Source of the DNA: Caldilineaceae bacterium
GTDB lineage: Bacteria; Chloroflexota; Anaerolineae; Caldilineales; Caldilineaceae
DNA: 64,000 nt
NCBI GenBank assembly: GCA_022827195.1
Contig: JAJDTL010000004.1
Location: forward strand, 1 to 64,000
Direction of reading: 5' to 3'
The notes under the pieces were generated by a model. That model searched no databases. It saw only the letters and a list, made by a program, of their open reading frames with translations, and was not told the origin of the DNA. This document shows positions 16,542-25,357 of this stretch, one piece after another (the stretch's first letter is position 1; each line of letters opens with the position of its first letter). The position numbers and the translations under genes are program-made.

Positions 16542-16819
16542 GTGAAGCGATTCAGGAACGAGGATACACGAAGACTGTTCGATGGACATCGGGTCCGACG
16601 TTTCCCACCCGAAATCCATCGCCGGGCGCGGATGAGGCTGCAAAGGGTGGTGGCAGCTACGGTGCTCACCGACCTTCGGCTGCCTCCCTCCCACAGGCTG
16701 GAACCGCTGCGGGGTGACCGAAAGGGGCAGTACAGCATCCGCTCAACAGCCAGTGGCGGGCTTGCTTCTATTGGACTGAACGGGGCGCCATGGAGATCGA
16801 AGTCACCGATTATCACTGA
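16542..16819 (+). pseudogene. higB: Frameshifted HigB-type toxin
   Basis: The first frame encodes MKRFRNEDTRRLFDGHRV, then RLPPSHRLEPLRGDRKGQ and YSIR, clearly the HigB/RelE-fold mRNA interferase. After codon CGC (16740-16742) the frame changes. The +1 frame continues NSQWRACFYWTERGAMEIEV then TDYH and stop TGA at 16817-16819, the standard HigB ending (RxNxQWRxCFxW...DYH). One base is missing between 16742 and 16743; restoring it gives RINSQWR. As it stands the product runs out of frame to 16841, overlapping higA. A sequencing or assembly error could produce the same picture. Confidence 0.85.
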
Positions 16820-16830
16820 GGATAAACGAG

Positions 16831-17184
16831 ATGTCGCCTGAACTGAAAGACACGGCAATCAAAGCGAAGCAGTCCAACGTAACGGAGAACGCGGCAGAAG
16901 TTGAAGGGCCCATTCACCCGGGGGAGCATCTGGCGGAGATACTGCATGAGCTGGGCATCACGCAATATCGCTTGGCCAAGACGATAGGCGTGCCGCCGAT
17001 TCGCGTCCACGATATTGTCAACTGCCGCCGGTCGATTACGGTGGACTCTGCGCTGCGCATCGGGCGGGCCCTTGGGACGACTCCCGAATACTGGCTGAAC
17101 TTGCAGAGAATGTACGACTTGGAGGTCGCCCGGAGCAAAACGGACACCAGCGCAATCGAACCGCTTGTCCAAGTATCCGGTTAG
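16831..17184 (+). CDS. higA: HigA-family antitoxin
   Basis: The 117-residue XRE-type helix-turn-helix protein neutralises HigB and represses the operon. The family block is PIHPGEHLAEILHELGITQY, then RLAKTIGVPPIRVHDIVNCR and ITVDSALRIGRALGTTPEYW. The helix-turn-helix is at about residues 45-75. An N-terminal extension of about 28 residues precedes the usual HPGE start. The ATG at 16831 follows GAGGATAAACGAG. The gene is intact although its toxin is frameshifted, and a matching palindrome covers the promoter. Confidence 0.93.
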   Translation: MSPELKDTAIKAKQSNVTENAAEVEGPIHPGEHLAEILHELGITQYRLAKTIGVPPIRVHDIVNCRRSITVDSALRIGRALGTTPEYWLNLQRMYDLEVARSKTDTSAIEPLVQVSG

Positions 17185-17298
17185 GACGGCCAACGCCGAA
17201 ATAAGAGCTCAAATGGCGCAGAGGCAGCGCGTCTGCAATCTCCCCTCTTCCTCACACATTCGTCCGGCTTGATTTTCGGCCTAATCCGTTAAAGATCG

Positions 17299-17331
17299 AC
17301 ATCCGAACGAGCGGCTCGTTCGGGCTGATGT
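17299..17331. terminator. Palindromic hairpin between convergent genes
   Basis: CCGAACGAG (17303-17311) and CTCGTTCGG (17315-17323) form a perfect stem, extended outside by GACATC/GATGTC. It sits between higA (+) and the membrane protein gene (-), consistent with a bidirectional termination structure. The rest of the 274-bp gap holds no gene. Confidence 0.5.
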
Positions 17332-17458
17332 CTATCCTGTGCAGGGTGACGTTCAGATTATACATCCGCTGTAACTTCAACCAGAGCCGGGCGTGAATTT
17401 CAAAGCTCGCCCTTTGCGCAGCGCCAGCTCCGATAATTCAGCCGGTAAGCCTTTCTCC

Positions 17459-18202
17459 TCATCCACTGCTGTATAGATTATCATGCAGCGCGTTCGCATA
17501 GCGGTCGATATTGCGTTCGCGACGTCTGCCGCCGGTCTCGTCGAGCATGCGGTTGCGGGGCGCCTGGCCCGCGGCGCCGGGCACCTGTGTCGCGCCTACG
17601 CCCGGCACATCGACCTGGTAGGACGCGGGCGCATCGGCCTGGCGCAGCTTGAGGATACTGTCGGCGAGCGCGGCGCCGGCCTGTTCCTTCTGCTTCAGCG
17701 CGGTGCTCCCGATCAGGTTCTTCAGCTGGGTGATGATCCCCAATATGTCGTGGGTCGGCTTGGTGCCGGCGCCAACCATCACCCCTGTGACGAGAATATC
17801 CCACAGGTCGGGGACCTGATCGAGGAAGCCGGGCAGTGACTGGTTGAGGTAGCTCATCAGGCGCATGCCGCTGTAGTTGGCGACAACCACGCCGAGGAAG
17901 ATGCCGGCCAGGAGGCTGGTGCTGCGCTTGAAGGCGACATAGCCGGGCGACTTGAGATCACTGGGTCGCCAGCCGAGAAAACGGAGCGCGCCCCACTCGA
18001 GATAGTGCCAGCCGAGTTCGAGCAGGCGCTCAATGCCGGCGGCCGCGCCAAGCAGCGGAATCATCGCCGGCACGATCGGCGCGAGTTCGGTTTCCACCAA
18101 CTGGTCCAGACCTGCCGCCTGCGCAACATTGGGCAAGGCCGCGGCCGCCAGCAGCCCTCCCAGCACGGTCCAGCCCAGCCGTCGTAAAGATCGATTCGCC
18201 AT
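17459..18202 (-). CDS. Predicted secreted or multi-pass membrane protein, unknown function
   Basis: The 247-residue protein starts at the ATG after AGGAGAGAAGGC; a frame start 15 residues earlier lacks this site. An N-terminal signal (RRLGWTVLGGLLAAAALPN, then VAQA) is followed by hydrophobic segments around LAPIVPAMIPLLGAAAGI, STSLLAGIFLGVVVANY and WDILVTGVMVGAGTK. A hydrophilic tail of about 80 residues ends with NRMLDETGGRRRERNIDRYA. The middle mimics small phage-type membrane proteins, but I recognise no family. It lies 49 bp downstream of leucyl aminopeptidase on the same strand. Confidence 0.75.
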   Translation of the reverse strand: MANRSLRRLGWTVLGGLLAAAALPNVAQAAGLDQLVETELAPIVPAMIPLLGAAAGIERLLELGWHYLEWGALRFLGWRPSDLKSPGYVAFKRSTSLLAGIFLGVVVANYSGMRLMSYLNQSLPGFLDQVPDLWDILVTGVMVGAGTKPTHDILGIITQLKNLIGSTALKQKEQAGAALADSILKLRQADAPASYQVDVPGVGATQVPGAAGQAPRNRMLDETGGRRRERNIDRYANALHDNLYSSG

Positions 18203-18251
18203 TGCCTTCTCTCCTGCTCTCGTGCTTCCCGGGCTCTGCTTTTCCACGCGC

Positions 18252-19778
18252 CTACGACGGAGGGCCCGCCGTGTACCGCTCCGCCAACTCGACCAGCAGC
18301 CGTACGCCGTAGCCTGTCGCGCCCTTGGGCGTTTCCGCGTTGATCCGGCTGTCCGCCAGCACCATATTGGCGATGTCGAGGTGCGCCCAGGGGTAACCTT
18401 CGGTGAAATGCTGGATAAACTTGGCGCTGCTGCTCAACCCGCCTTCGCGTCCGGCGCTGTTTTTCACTTCCGCCATATCGCTTCTGATCGGCTTCTCGTA
18501 CTCCTCATCCATCGGCAAAGGCCATAGCCGCTCGCCGCTGCGGTCGCCCGCGGCCATCAACGCCTGCTGCAGCGCGTTGTCGTTGCTGAACAGGCCGGCC
18601 CGCACGTGATGTCCCAGCGCGGTCCCGACCGCGCCGGTCAGCGTCGCCAGGTCGACGGCCGCGACTGGATTGAATTTGGCCGTGTATGCCAGCGCGTCCG
18701 CCAGTATCAGGCGTCCCTCGGCGTCGGTGCTGATGATCTCCGCGGTTTTGCCCGTCATGCCGGTGACGATATCGCCGGGCCGGAACGCCTTGCCGTCAGG
18801 CATATTTTCCACGCATGGCGCCACCCCAATCACCCGCCGCGGCAGATTGAGCCGTGCAACTGCCTCCAGCGCGCCGATCACGGCCGCGGCCCCGCCCATA
18901 TCGCCCTTCATCTGCCACATACCGCCCACACGTTTGAGACTGATGCCGCCGGTGTCGAAGGTGATCCCTTTGCCGACGAAGACGAGCGGCGCCTCCCCGT
19001 CATGACCGGCGGGCGCGTGCTCCAGAATAATGAACTGCGCCGGATTGGCGCTGCCTACGCTCACCGCCAGCAGAATGCCCATGCCGGCATCCTCCATCGC
19101 GGCCTCGTCAAGAACCGTGCTCTCCAGGCCCACATCGGAAGCCATGGCTTGGGCACGGGCGGCCATTTCAAGCGGTGTCAGCACATTGGGCGGCTCGTTG
19201 ACCAGATCCCGGGCTGTGTAGACCGCTCGCCCAATCGCCACGCCCCTGGCCACCCCGCGTTCTACGTCGGCCAGTTTGCCCTCGCTGAATTCGACCACTG
19301 TGCAGCTCGTCAACCCCTTGGACGCGTCTTCGCGTCGATACAGTTTGGGCCTGTAGCTGGCCAGCAGCGTTCCCAGCGCCACCTGCTGCGCGGCCGCGTC
19401 GGCGTCGTGACCGGCAATGCCCGCCCCGTGCACGATGGTGGCGATCGTATTGACGTCCTTCAATTTTGCCGCGGCCTGCGCGCCGACCGCGGCCGCGCGC
19501 CGAATCTGCGCGCGGCCGAACTGCCCGCTGCTGCCCAGGCCAACCACCAGCACGCGCGGCGCGGTCAGCCGCCCGCGCGCGTACAGCAGGGCCGTCGTCT
19601 CCGCCTCGCCGGTGAAATCTCCCGTTGCAATCAGCTGGCTGATCTCGCCGTTCAGCGCCCGGTCCACCGCGCCCGTCGCGCCGCCGGGCGCGGTCACGCC
19701 GGCAAACAGGTTAACGACGATCAGATCGACCTCTGCGTCGGCGATATTCCCCTGCTGAACCCGTAGCTCCATTTCCAA
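18252..19778 (-). CDS. pepA: Cytosol leucyl aminopeptidase (M17)
   Basis: M17 di-zinc aminopeptidases remove N-terminal residues from peptides in the cytoplasm. Metal and catalytic motifs are intact: VFVGKGITFDTGGISLK (Lys and Asp ligands), MKGDMGGAAAVIG, and the signature STDAEGRLILADAL with Asp, Glu and catalytic Arg. The 508-residue length is normal. The frame starts at TTG (19778), which has AAAGGA at 9-base spacing. An ATG six bases later is the alternative and is less well placed relative to that site. The upstream neighbour is an aminotransferase on the same strand. Confidence 0.96.
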   Translation of the reverse strand: MEMELRVQQGNIADAEVDLIVVNLFAGVTAPGGATGAVDRALNGEISQLIATGDFTGEAETTALLYARGRLTAPRVLVVGLGSSGQFGRAQIRRAAAVGAQAAAKLKDVNTIATIVHGAGIAGHDADAAAQQVALGTLLASYRPKLYRREDASKGLTSCTVVEFSEGKLADVERGVARGVAIGRAVYTARDLVNEPPNVLTPLEMAARAQAMASDVGLESTVLDEAAMEDAGMGILLAVSVGSANPAQFIILEHAPAGHDGEAPLVFVGKGITFDTGGISLKRVGGMWQMKGDMGGAAAVIGALEAVARLNLPRRVIGVAPCVENMPDGKAFRPGDIVTGMTGKTAEIISTDAEGRLILADALAYTAKFNPVAAVDLATLTGAVGTALGHHVRAGLFSNDNALQQALMAAGDRSGERLWPLPMDEEYEKPIRSDMAEVKNSAGREGGLSSSAKFIQHFTEGYPWAHLDIANMVLADSRINAETPKGATGYGVRLLVELAERYTAGPPS

Positions 19779-19861
19779 GAGTCTCTGTCCTTTGTCCGGC
19801 GGTCGGTGAACTGTTGCAGCGGCGCAGGCGTCTTCGCGCCGCGCGCAGCCGGCTCCCTGTC

Positions 19862-21070
19862 TTATAGATTGGCGCGAAGGCGGGTCGCGGCGGCTTCCAG
19901 GATTGAGTCCGTTTTGCAGAAGCAGAAGCGGGCGACGTTTGCGGCCAGGTGGCTGTGTTCGGCGCTGTAGAATGCTGAGGGGGGAATCGCGGTCACGCCG
20001 ATCTCCTTGGTCAGCCAGCGGCAGATCTGCACATCGCGCAGGTCGTCGGTCGGCAGAGGCGCGTCGAGGTCGGTCGTGTCCACGAGGATGAAGTAGCTGC
20101 CCTGCGGCGTCACCGGCGGGAATCCAACGTCGTTCAGCGCCGACAGCAGGATCTCGCGCTTGTCCTGGTACATCTCGCTCAGTTCGCTGAGATAGTTGCG
20201 CTCGTCGACCTGTTCAAAGGCCGCGCCGACCGCTTCCTGCAGCGGCGTCGTCACGGCAAACGGGATCCACTGGTGTGCCATCAGCACCGCGTGCGCCAGC
20301 GGTTCCGGTGCAATGGCCCAGCCGATCTTCCAGCCGGTGACTGAAAATGTCTTGCCGGCGCTGCCCAGCGTGATGGTCCGCTCCCACATGCCGGGCAGCG
20401 TAGCAATGCGCACGTGCGGGGTCCCGTCGTAGGTCATCCACTCGTACACTTCGTCGCTGAGCACCAGCAGATCATGCTCCTGCGCCACCTCGGCAAGGTC
20501 GAGCAGCTCCTCGCGGCTGTACATCTTGCCGACCGGATTGAGCGGCGTATTGATGATGATCAGCTTGGTCTTCTCGTTGATCGCGGCGCGCAGCTCCTCC
20601 ATGTCGATGCGCCAGTCGGCCGAGCTGGCCGCGCCCGGCGCGGGGCGCAGGGGAATGTAGATCGGTGTGCCGCCGGCCATGATGACCGATGCCGGGTAGC
20701 TGTCATAGAACGGCTCAATCAGGATCACCTCGTCGCCGGGATCGACCACGCCCTGAACGGTCGCGAAGATCCCCTCGGTCGCACCCGTGGTCACCACGAT
20801 CTGCGTCATCGGGTCCAACTCGCGGCCGAAGACCGGGCTGTAGACGGCGGCTAGGGCGTTGACCAGCCGGGGATGACCCGCGCTGCGCGCGTACTGATTG
20901 TGGCCGGCAGCGAGCGCGTTGCGAGCGGCCTCGATAACGAAATCGGGCGCGGGGAAATCGGGAAACCCCTGGCCCAGATTGATTGCATCGTATTCGAGCG
21001 ACATTGCTGAATACTCGGCGAAAACGGTCGTGCCGAAGGACTGTACCCGAACGGCTGCTGAAGTTGACAC
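19862..21070 (-). CDS. PLP-dependent class I/II aminotransferase
   Basis: The 402-residue fold-type I aminotransferase resembles the methionine/kynurenine aminotransferase group. It has INLGQGFPDFPAPDFV near the N-terminus, TTGATEGIFA for the phosphate-binding turn, NTPLNPVGK, the cofactor-contact segment LSDEVYEWMTYDG, and the Schiff-base lysine in TLGSAGKTFSVTGWKIGW. FCFCKTD near the C-terminus is the substrate-carboxylate region (normally RxxF-like). It lies 83 bp upstream of pepA on the same strand. The amino donor cannot be determined from sequence alone. Confidence 0.94.
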   Translation of the reverse strand: MSTSAAVRVQSFGTTVFAEYSAMSLEYDAINLGQGFPDFPAPDFVIEAARNALAAGHNQYARSAGHPRLVNALAAVYSPVFGRELDPMTQIVVTTGATEGIFATVQGVVDPGDEVILIEPFYDSYPASVIMAGGTPIYIPLRPAPGAASSADWRIDMEELRAAINEKTKLIIINTPLNPVGKMYSREELLDLAEVAQEHDLLVLSDEVYEWMTYDGTPHVRIATLPGMWERTITLGSAGKTFSVTGWKIGWAIAPEPLAHAVLMAHQWIPFAVTTPLQEAVGAAFEQVDERNYLSELSEMYQDKREILLSALNDVGFPPVTPQGSYFILVDTTDLDAPLPTDDLRDVQICRWLTKEIGVTAIPPSAFYSAEHSHLAANVARFCFCKTDSILEAAATRLRANL

Positions 21071-21331
21071 GGTGGCGTGTTCCTGAGAGAGATTCTAGTA
21101 ATTATTGCTGATCACTTCTGATTGTTGAGATGGGCAACTGCGGCCTGCGGGATCGGAGCCAATCAATTTTGATGATAGCACAGCGAGGCCGGAATGTCAT
21201 CTGCATTCGCGCCAACAGCCGTTATCCGACAGTCTGCCGCGCGCCTGCGCGGGGGGCACTTCCAGGGCATCATTTGCTCAGAAAGCGGCTGCTATGGTAT
21301 CGTCACCGTGGCGGCGGCCCGCCCGTTTCAT

Positions 21332-21403
21332 GCCCCCGTAGCTCAGTGGATAGAGCATCGGCCTCCGGAGCCGGGAGCACAGGTTCGAATCCTGTCGGGG
21401 GTA
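21332..21403 (+). tRNA. tRNA-Arg (CCG)
   Basis: The acceptor GCCCCCG pairs with CGGGGGT (first pair G-U), the D arm is GCTC/GAGC, the anticodon stem TCGGC/GCCGG encloses loop CTCCGGA with anticodon CCG, and the T arm is ACAGG/CCTGT. The discriminator is A. It reads CGG codons. Confidence 0.96.
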
Positions 21404-21479
21404 CTTCAGCCAGTCGCGGCCGCTGCCTTACTTGCCGCGGTTTCCCGCGGCCGGCCGCTGGCCACCACGGTCGCACTCC

Positions 21480-22274
21480 TCAACGGAACAGATCCTTTTC
21501 TGCCGGACGCTGTATCGCACGCGCCGACGTATTCGGCACGTCGGGCGGCCCGTAGCCGCGTATGATCGCGGCTGGGCGCCCCTCGCCGCTCTGCCCCATC
21601 ACCAGCGACGCGGCCGCGCACAGCTCATCGGCAATACACTCCTCGCTCGCCCGCAGCTCGTAACCGTACAGATCGGTCAGTCCGCGCTGATCCCAGACCG
21701 CCGGCAGCCCGGAACAGCCGATGCAGACCCCGACCGTCCCCATTCTCCATGGGCGGCCATGGCTGTCGCTGATCAGGACCGCGACCGCGGCGCCCGTCCG
21801 CTTCCCGATGCCGCTGCGGATTTTGCCGGCGCTTGCATCGGCGTCGGCAGGCAGCAGCGCTACCGTCTCCTCCTCCTCCGGCGCCACGTTCGAGTGGTCC
21901 AGCCCTGCATGGGCGCAGACCCAGCCGCTGTTCTGCTCGACGATCAGCACGCCCTCGCGTGCGCGGATGACCGCGGCGCTGTCGTCCAGCACCGCCTGCA
22001 CCACGCGCGCGTCCTTGCCTGTCTCCTCCGCCAGCCGGACCGCCTCTGCGCCCGGCTCCACCTGCGTCAGCCGCACCAGCCGCCCTTCGGCCTTGCTCAC
22101 GATCTTCTGTGCCACCACCAGGATATCGCCCGTGCGCAGACGAATGCCCGCTGCCTCGGCCGCTTCGACTACGAGCGCCGCCACATCGTCGCCCGCTTGC
22201 ACCAGCGGGATGCCCGGGACCGGAAGGATCTGGATGCCTCCCTGCTTCGGGCGTTGATTAGTTTGCATAGACAT
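21480..22274 (-). CDS. cofE: Coenzyme F420-0:L-glutamate ligase
   Basis: CofE adds glutamate residues to F420-0, using GTP. The 264-residue protein shows the family pattern: LPVPGIPLVQAGDDVA at the N-terminus, LRTGDILVVAQKIVSKAEGR, SAAVIRAREGVLIVEQNSGW, HAGLDHSNV, LISDSHGRPWRMGTVGVCIG, and DLYGYELRASEECIADEL. It is a stand-alone ligase rather than the fused FbiB type. Its presence implies that the organism makes the deazaflavin F420, which occurs in several Chloroflexota. No other F420 gene is in the window. Two in-frame ATGs (22274 and 22268) are possible; neither has a strong ribosome site. Confidence 0.93.
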   Translation of the reverse strand: MSMQTNQRPKQGGIQILPVPGIPLVQAGDDVAALVVEAAEAAGIRLRTGDILVVAQKIVSKAEGRLVRLTQVEPGAEAVRLAEETGKDARVVQAVLDDSAAVIRAREGVLIVEQNSGWVCAHAGLDHSNVAPEEEETVALLPADADASAGKIRSGIGKRTGAAVAVLISDSHGRPWRMGTVGVCIGCSGLPAVWDQRGLTDLYGYELRASEECIADELCAAASLVMGQSGEGRPAAIIRGYGPPDVPNTSARAIQRPAEKDLFR

Positions 22275-22501
22275 ATTGCATGGGAATTTAGAGAAGACCG
22301 TTCAAAAAGTGGGGCAAGCTGGACGCCCGCATGCAAAATCAGACCGCTTCCCGCCGGCTCCGTGACCGGCCGCCTTGAACAGTGTCAATCAAGAAAGGTA
22401 TTCTTCGTGCAACTTCGTGTCCTTCGTGGATTGACCGCATTCCGCTCTTGCAGATCAGTGTTCAGACAGTCGTAAACGGGACCTGAGGCAGCTGCCATTC
22501 A

Positions 22502-23368
22502 TCAGAATCCCAGCTCCTCGGTTACTGTGTCGTCGATTCTGCCGAAGTGCCAGTGCAGAAACGCCTCCAACACGCCACCCCCCACCGCCAGCGACTTGTC
22601 GGAGATACAGAAGGCGTGCGCGGGCTTACAGCGCGGGTCGAGATCACCGATTTTGAGTTCGGCCTGGAGGGGAACGCTCTCGTGGATCAGGCCGCGCAGT
22701 ACGCCGTCGAAGGGCGCCAGCAAAGTCGTCTCCTCGCCGCTGGCCTGCACAACTTCAGCAAAGGGCTGCGCCGCGGACAGGCGGTCGCCGATACGCGCCA
22801 AGGCGTGCAAGCGGCCTGCCACGGGCGCGCGCAGCACACGCGTCGCCGCCGCATCAAACCCGGGCAGAGCGCCGGGTGTGCCGGTATCCGCTTCGGCGGC
22901 TCCTTCCCAGATCGCCCGCCCGAGATTGTGCCCGCGGTTGGTCTCGATCACGACGTGGCAGTCGACGCCGGCTTCGAAACCCGGCCCCAGCGCGACCACG
23001 AACGGCGCGCTCTCCAGCGTGGTGCCGGTATTGCATTTGGCCAGAATTGCGTCGACAACCGCGGACGGTGCAAGCTCGTCGATGGCCTCGGTCTCCGGGT
23101 CGACAAGGACCGGGATCTCACCCGCTTCCAGCACCTCCGGTACATCCGCAACCAGGGCCCTGCGGGCGGTGACCCAATCCACTTCGTGCTCATCGTCGTA
23201 CACGGCTTGGGCGAAGGCGACCGCGCGCCGCACCGTCAGCGGGCGCGGCAACTCGGTCATCACAACCGGAATGCCGCAGCGATGCAGCCGCCACGCCACG
23301 CCCGTGGCCAGATCGCCCGCGCCCTTGACGAGCGCGAGCAGATCGTCAAATGGGGATTCGCTCTTCAT
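22502..23368 (-). CDS. yqeB: YqeB/EF2563-type selenium-dependent molybdenum hydroxylase protein
   Basis: The 288-residue protein of this family accompanies selenium-dependent molybdenum hydroxylases and has a Rossmann-like N-terminus. Landmarks are LVKGAGDLATGVAWRLHRCG, PVVMTELPRPLTVRR, VAFAQAVYDDEHEVDWVTA, DAILAKCNTGT, FVVALGPGFEAGVDCHVVIE, TNRGHNLGRAIWEG, and the C-terminal ISDKSLAVGGGVLEAFLHW. It follows cofE in opposite order on the same strand with a 227-bp gap. The hydroxylase itself is not present here, so the partner must be elsewhere. Confidence 0.9.
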   Translation of the reverse strand: MKSESPFDDLLALVKGAGDLATGVAWRLHRCGIPVVMTELPRPLTVRRAVAFAQAVYDDEHEVDWVTARRALVADVPEVLEAGEIPVLVDPETEAIDELAPSAVVDAILAKCNTGTTLESAPFVVALGPGFEAGVDCHVVIETNRGHNLGRAIWEGAAEADTGTPGALPGFDAAATRVLRAPVAGRLHALARIGDRLSAAQPFAEVVQASGEETTLLAPFDGVLRGLIHESVPLQAELKIGDLDPRCKPAHAFCISDKSLAVGGGVLEAFLHWHFGRIDDTVTEELGF

Positions 23369-23523
23369 CTCGCTGTCATTGTTGACGTACGCTTAAGCCA
23401 TCAGTAGTATACACGTGCCACCAGAAAGCAAAAATCATAGCGCAGGCACCGGCGACTGCCCGAACGCCTGCCGACGCAGTGGCTATACGGTGGGCAACTG
23501 CGATTTGAAGCGGAGCAGAGTCG

Positions 23524-24198
23524 ATGACGGTCGTTCTAGCGGCTGACGAAACGGGCGTGCTGGCGCGTGCCGCCGCCGCGCTGGATCAGGGGGCGGTGAT
23601 CGGCGTGCCGACCGATACGGTCTACGGCCTGGTCTGTCTCTGCAGCGACGCCGCGGCGATCGACCGCCTGTTCGCTGTGAAGGAGCGGCCTGCCGAAAAG
23701 GCGCTGCCCGTTCTCCTGGGGGACGTTCAACAGGCGCGGGCGGTCGTCGAGGGGCCGCTTCGGCCGGCGGCCCGGCTGCTGATGGAGCGCTACTGGCCCG
23801 GCCCGCTCACCCTCGTGCTGCCGGCGCAGCCGCACCTGCCGACCGCACTCACCGCGGGAAAGGGGACCGTCGGCGTCCGCCTACCCGCGCAGCCCTTTCT
23901 GCAGGCGCTGGCCCGCTGTGTCGGTCCGCTGGCCTCCTCCAGCGCCAACCGCAGCGGCGCGCCCCCCTGCGCAACCGCCGCGGCCGTGCTGGAGCAGCTG
24001 GAAAGCCGCATCCCCCTGCTCGTCGATGCCGGACCGACGCCGCTCGCCGAGCCCAGCACGGTCTTGGACCTGAGCGCCGCACAGCCCGAACTGCTGCGGC
24101 CGGGTCCGCTGGGGCAGGAGGCGCTGGCAGCCGTCTGCGCCGTTGAGGAAGCGGTTGGATGCGGTACGACCCGGCAAAGAGGCCGTCCACGTGTCTGA
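23524..24198 (+). CDS. tsaC: L-threonylcarbamoyladenylate synthase
   Basis: It makes threonylcarbamoyl-AMP from threonine, bicarbonate and ATP for the universal t6A37 tRNA modification. The Sua5/YciO/YrdC domain is complete: GAVIGVPTDTVYGLVCL, FAVKERPAEKALPVLL, RYWPGPLTLVL, GKGTVGVRLPAQPF, GPLASSSANRSGAPP and STVLDLS. At 224 residues it is the short form without a Sua5 C-terminal domain. It is the first gene of a tightly packed operon whose next start codon overlaps its end by 8 bp. Confidence 0.95.
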   Translation: MTVVLAADETGVLARAAAALDQGAVIGVPTDTVYGLVCLCSDAAAIDRLFAVKERPAEKALPVLLGDVQQARAVVEGPLRPAARLLMERYWPGPLTLVLPAQPHLPTALTAGKGTVGVRLPAQPFLQALARCVGPLASSSANRSGAPPCATAAAVLEQLESRIPLLVDAGPTPLAEPSTVLDLSAAQPELLRPGPLGQEALAAVCAVEEAVGCGTTRQRGRPRV

Positions 24199-25357
24199 GC
24201 AGCTGCCTGAACCGGCCGCACCGCTCTGCATCGGTATCGACGCCTCGCGCAGTCTGCGGCCCGAGCCGACCGGGACCGAGCGCTACTCGCGCCAGATCAT
24301 CGGCCACATGCTCGCCGCGCGTTGCGATCGCTTCGCCTACCGCGTCTATGCGCCGAAAGCGCCGGCCGCGCACGCGCTGCACGGCGACGCACCACCGGCC
24401 TGCAACCCGCGCGCACTGACCGTTCGCACGCTGCCCGGCAGATGGCTGTGGACCCACCGGAAGCTCGCCTGGGAGGTCAGCCGCCGGCCGCCGCACGTGC
24501 TCTTTGTGCCGGCCCACGTTGTGCCGTTCCTTCCAGGACGCCTTTTGCCGGCCACCGTCGTTACGCTGCACGACACCGGCTATCGCTACTTCCCCCGCTC
24601 CCACACCGCGTTGCAGCGGCTCTACCTGGAGCTGTCGACGCGCTGGAGCGCGGCCGCCGCCCGCCGCGTCATCGCGGTCAGCCGGCAGACGGCCAGCGAT
24701 CTGCAGCGATTTTACCGCGTGCCGGAGGCCAAGATCCGCGTCGTTCATGAGGCGCCGACGCGAGTGGCCGCCGCGGCGGGAGAAGATCGTGACCGCGCGC
24801 CGGTCTACGAGCGGCCCTTTGCCCTCTACGTCGGCACGATCCAGCCGCGCAAGAACCTGTTGCGCCTGATCGAGGCCTTCGAGCGGCTGACCCAGCAGCA
24901 GCAGATCGGCTGGGACCTGGTGCTGGTCGGGCGCTGGGGCTGGTTGAGCCAGGAGTACGAGCGGCTTGTCGCTGTCAAGGGACTCGCCGACCGCGTCCAT
25001 TTTCCCGGCTATCTGCCTGACAGGGCCGTGGCCGGGCTGATGCGCGCCGCACTTTTCTTTGTTTTCCCGTCCTTATTCGAGGGTTTCGGCCTGCCCGTGC
25101 TCGAAGCCCAGACCACAGGAGCCGCCGTCATGTGCGCCAACAACTCCGCCCTGCCCGAAATCGCCGGCGATGCCGCCTTGCTGGTCGATCCGCATGATGT
25201 CGACGCGATCGCGGCGGCCATGCTGCGCCTGAGCCAGGATGAAGCCCTGCGCCAGGAGCTGATCGCCAAGGGCTATGAGAACGTCAAGCGTTTTTCGTGG
25301 GAAAAGGCGGCCAGAGAGACGCTGGCCGTGCTCGAGGAGGCGGCCGGCAGGGGGTGA
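24191..25357 (+). CDS. Glycosyltransferase family 4 protein
   Basis: The 388-residue GT-B enzyme should transfer a sugar from a nucleotide donor to a glycan, lipid or small molecule on the cytoplasmic membrane face. The N-terminal domain has IGIDASRSLRPEPTGTERYS. The linker region VGTIQPRKNLLRLIEAFERL marks the start of the donor domain, and EGFGLPVLEAQTTGAAVMCA holds the EX7E-type nucleotide-sugar motif. GTG at 24191 is chosen because AAAGAGG lies 8 bases upstream; it overlaps the tsaC stop. The frame opens earlier at 24143, but that start lacks support. Confidence 0.93.
   Translation: MSEQLPEPAAPLCIGIDASRSLRPEPTGTERYSRQIIGHMLAARCDRFAYRVYAPKAPAAHALHGDAPPACNPRALTVRTLPGRWLWTHRKLAWEVSRRPPHVLFVPAHVVPFLPGRLLPATVVTLHDTGYRYFPRSHTALQRLYLELSTRWSAAAARRVIAVSRQTASDLQRFYRVPEAKIRVVHEAPTRVAAAAGEDRDRAPVYERPFALYVGTIQPRKNLLRLIEAFERLTQQQQIGWDLVLVGRWGWLSQEYERLVAVKGLADRVHFPGYLPDRAVAGLMRAALFFVFPSLFEGFGLPVLEAQTTGAAVMCANNSALPEIAGDAALLVDPHDVDAIAAAMLRLSQDEALRQELIAKGYENVKRFSWEKAARETLAVLEEAAGRG

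Noticed and set aside
16445..16717. 90-codon frame overlapping higB
   Set aside because: The HigB reading in another frame explains this DNA fully. The overlapping frame has no features of its own.
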